A stretch of DNA of 33,388 nucleotides from Oleiagrimonas sp. GTDB taxonomy: Bacteria; Pseudomonadota; Gammaproteobacteria; Xanthomonadales; Rhodanobacteraceae. The notes under the pieces are model-generated. The model ran no database searches and was not told the DNA's origin. It saw only the letters and a program-made list of their open reading frames with translations. Of this stretch, positions 33,349-33,388 are shown one piece after another. The stretch lies in NCBI RefSeq assembly GCF_027858935.1, contig NZ_JAQIBU010000166.1:1-33388 (forward strand). Direction: 5' to 3'. Position 1 is the stretch's first letter; each line of letters opens with the position of its first letter. The translations under genes and the position numbers were made by a program.

Positions 33349-33388
33349 ATGCGCGCAACCGAAGTATTGCAAAAGTGCTTGGGCAACG
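33349..33388 (+). CDS. Start of an unidentified ORF (3' truncated by the window; possibly a transposase)
   Basis: ATG 33349 opens MRATEVLQKCLGN, with GAGG upstream, and runs off the window end after 13 codons. The residues remind me of the N-termini of some IS4-type transposases, but 13 residues are too few for a firm call. Confidence 0.3.
   Translation, partial: MRATEVLQKCLGN

Noticed and set aside
1-33388. tRNA, rRNA, CRISPR array or integrase
   Set aside because: I looked for cloverleaf-like ends, regular repeat-spacer structure and integrase motifs and saw none.

Overview
The window looks like a chromosomal segment of a GC-rich gammaproteobacterium, most likely Xanthomonadaceae/Rhodanobacteraceae (Rhodanobacter or Dyella type). 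This is inferred from gene style, the large TonB-dependent receptor, the LABN/ArnT-like envelope genes and the transposase types; no rRNA or marker gene confirms it. A catabolic island of about 25 kb sits between two GC-rich, ordinary-looking flanks.

Left flank (1-4988): the 3' part of a membrane fatty acid hydroxylase/sterol desaturase gene, two divergent small LABN-domain membrane proteins, an ArnT-like glycosyltransferase and a glutamine-hydrolysing asparagine synthase-type amidotransferase. Then the base composition drops sharply. An AT-rich block (about 4990-10260) holds an aldose 1-epimerase, an IS5-family element (6741-8079, CTAG target duplication, right end made from an inverted relic of a second IS5 relative) and an exported type-B carboxylesterase. 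A moderately AT-rich TonB-dependent receptor follows.

Core (13259-30067): I read this as a complete sulfoquinovose (SQ) catabolic locus. Sulfo-Entner-Doudoroff arm: SDR SQ dehydrogenase, SMP-30 lactonase, IlvD/Edd dehydratase, HpcH/HpaI aldolase, aldehyde (sulfolactaldehyde) dehydrogenase. Sulfolactate arm: suyA-suyB (sulfolactate sulfo-lyase), comC-like and slcC-like dehydrogenases that would invert sulfolactate stereochemistry through sulfopyruvate. Around these are a GH31 glycosidase, glycerol kinase, glycerol-3-phosphate dehydrogenase, an MFS importer and a GntR/UTRA regulator. Predicted net route: sulfolipid (SQDG) or SQ-glycerol is captured at the outer membrane by the receptor, deacylated by the esterase, imported and hydrolysed to SQ plus glycerol. 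SQ goes to two pyruvates plus sulfite, and glycerol enters glycolysis through GlpK/GlpD.

Regulation: a shared imperfect operator (TCTTATATCTTATAYAA-like, about 20 bp) is visible in five intergenic promoter regions: upstream of suyA/gntR, the aldehyde dehydrogenase, glpD/MFS, lactonase/dehydratase (diverged copy), and the TonB receptor. It probably defines a single GntR regulon. The copy upstream of the receptor differs at only 1 of 20 bases from the one upstream of the aldehyde dehydrogenase, which ties the AT-rich transport module to the catabolic module.

Right flank (30068-33388): a decayed IS30-family transposase, gamma-glutamyltranspeptidase, and a terminal stretch with possible insertion-sequence debris and the first codons of an unidentified ORF. 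No tRNA, rRNA, CRISPR array or integrase was seen.
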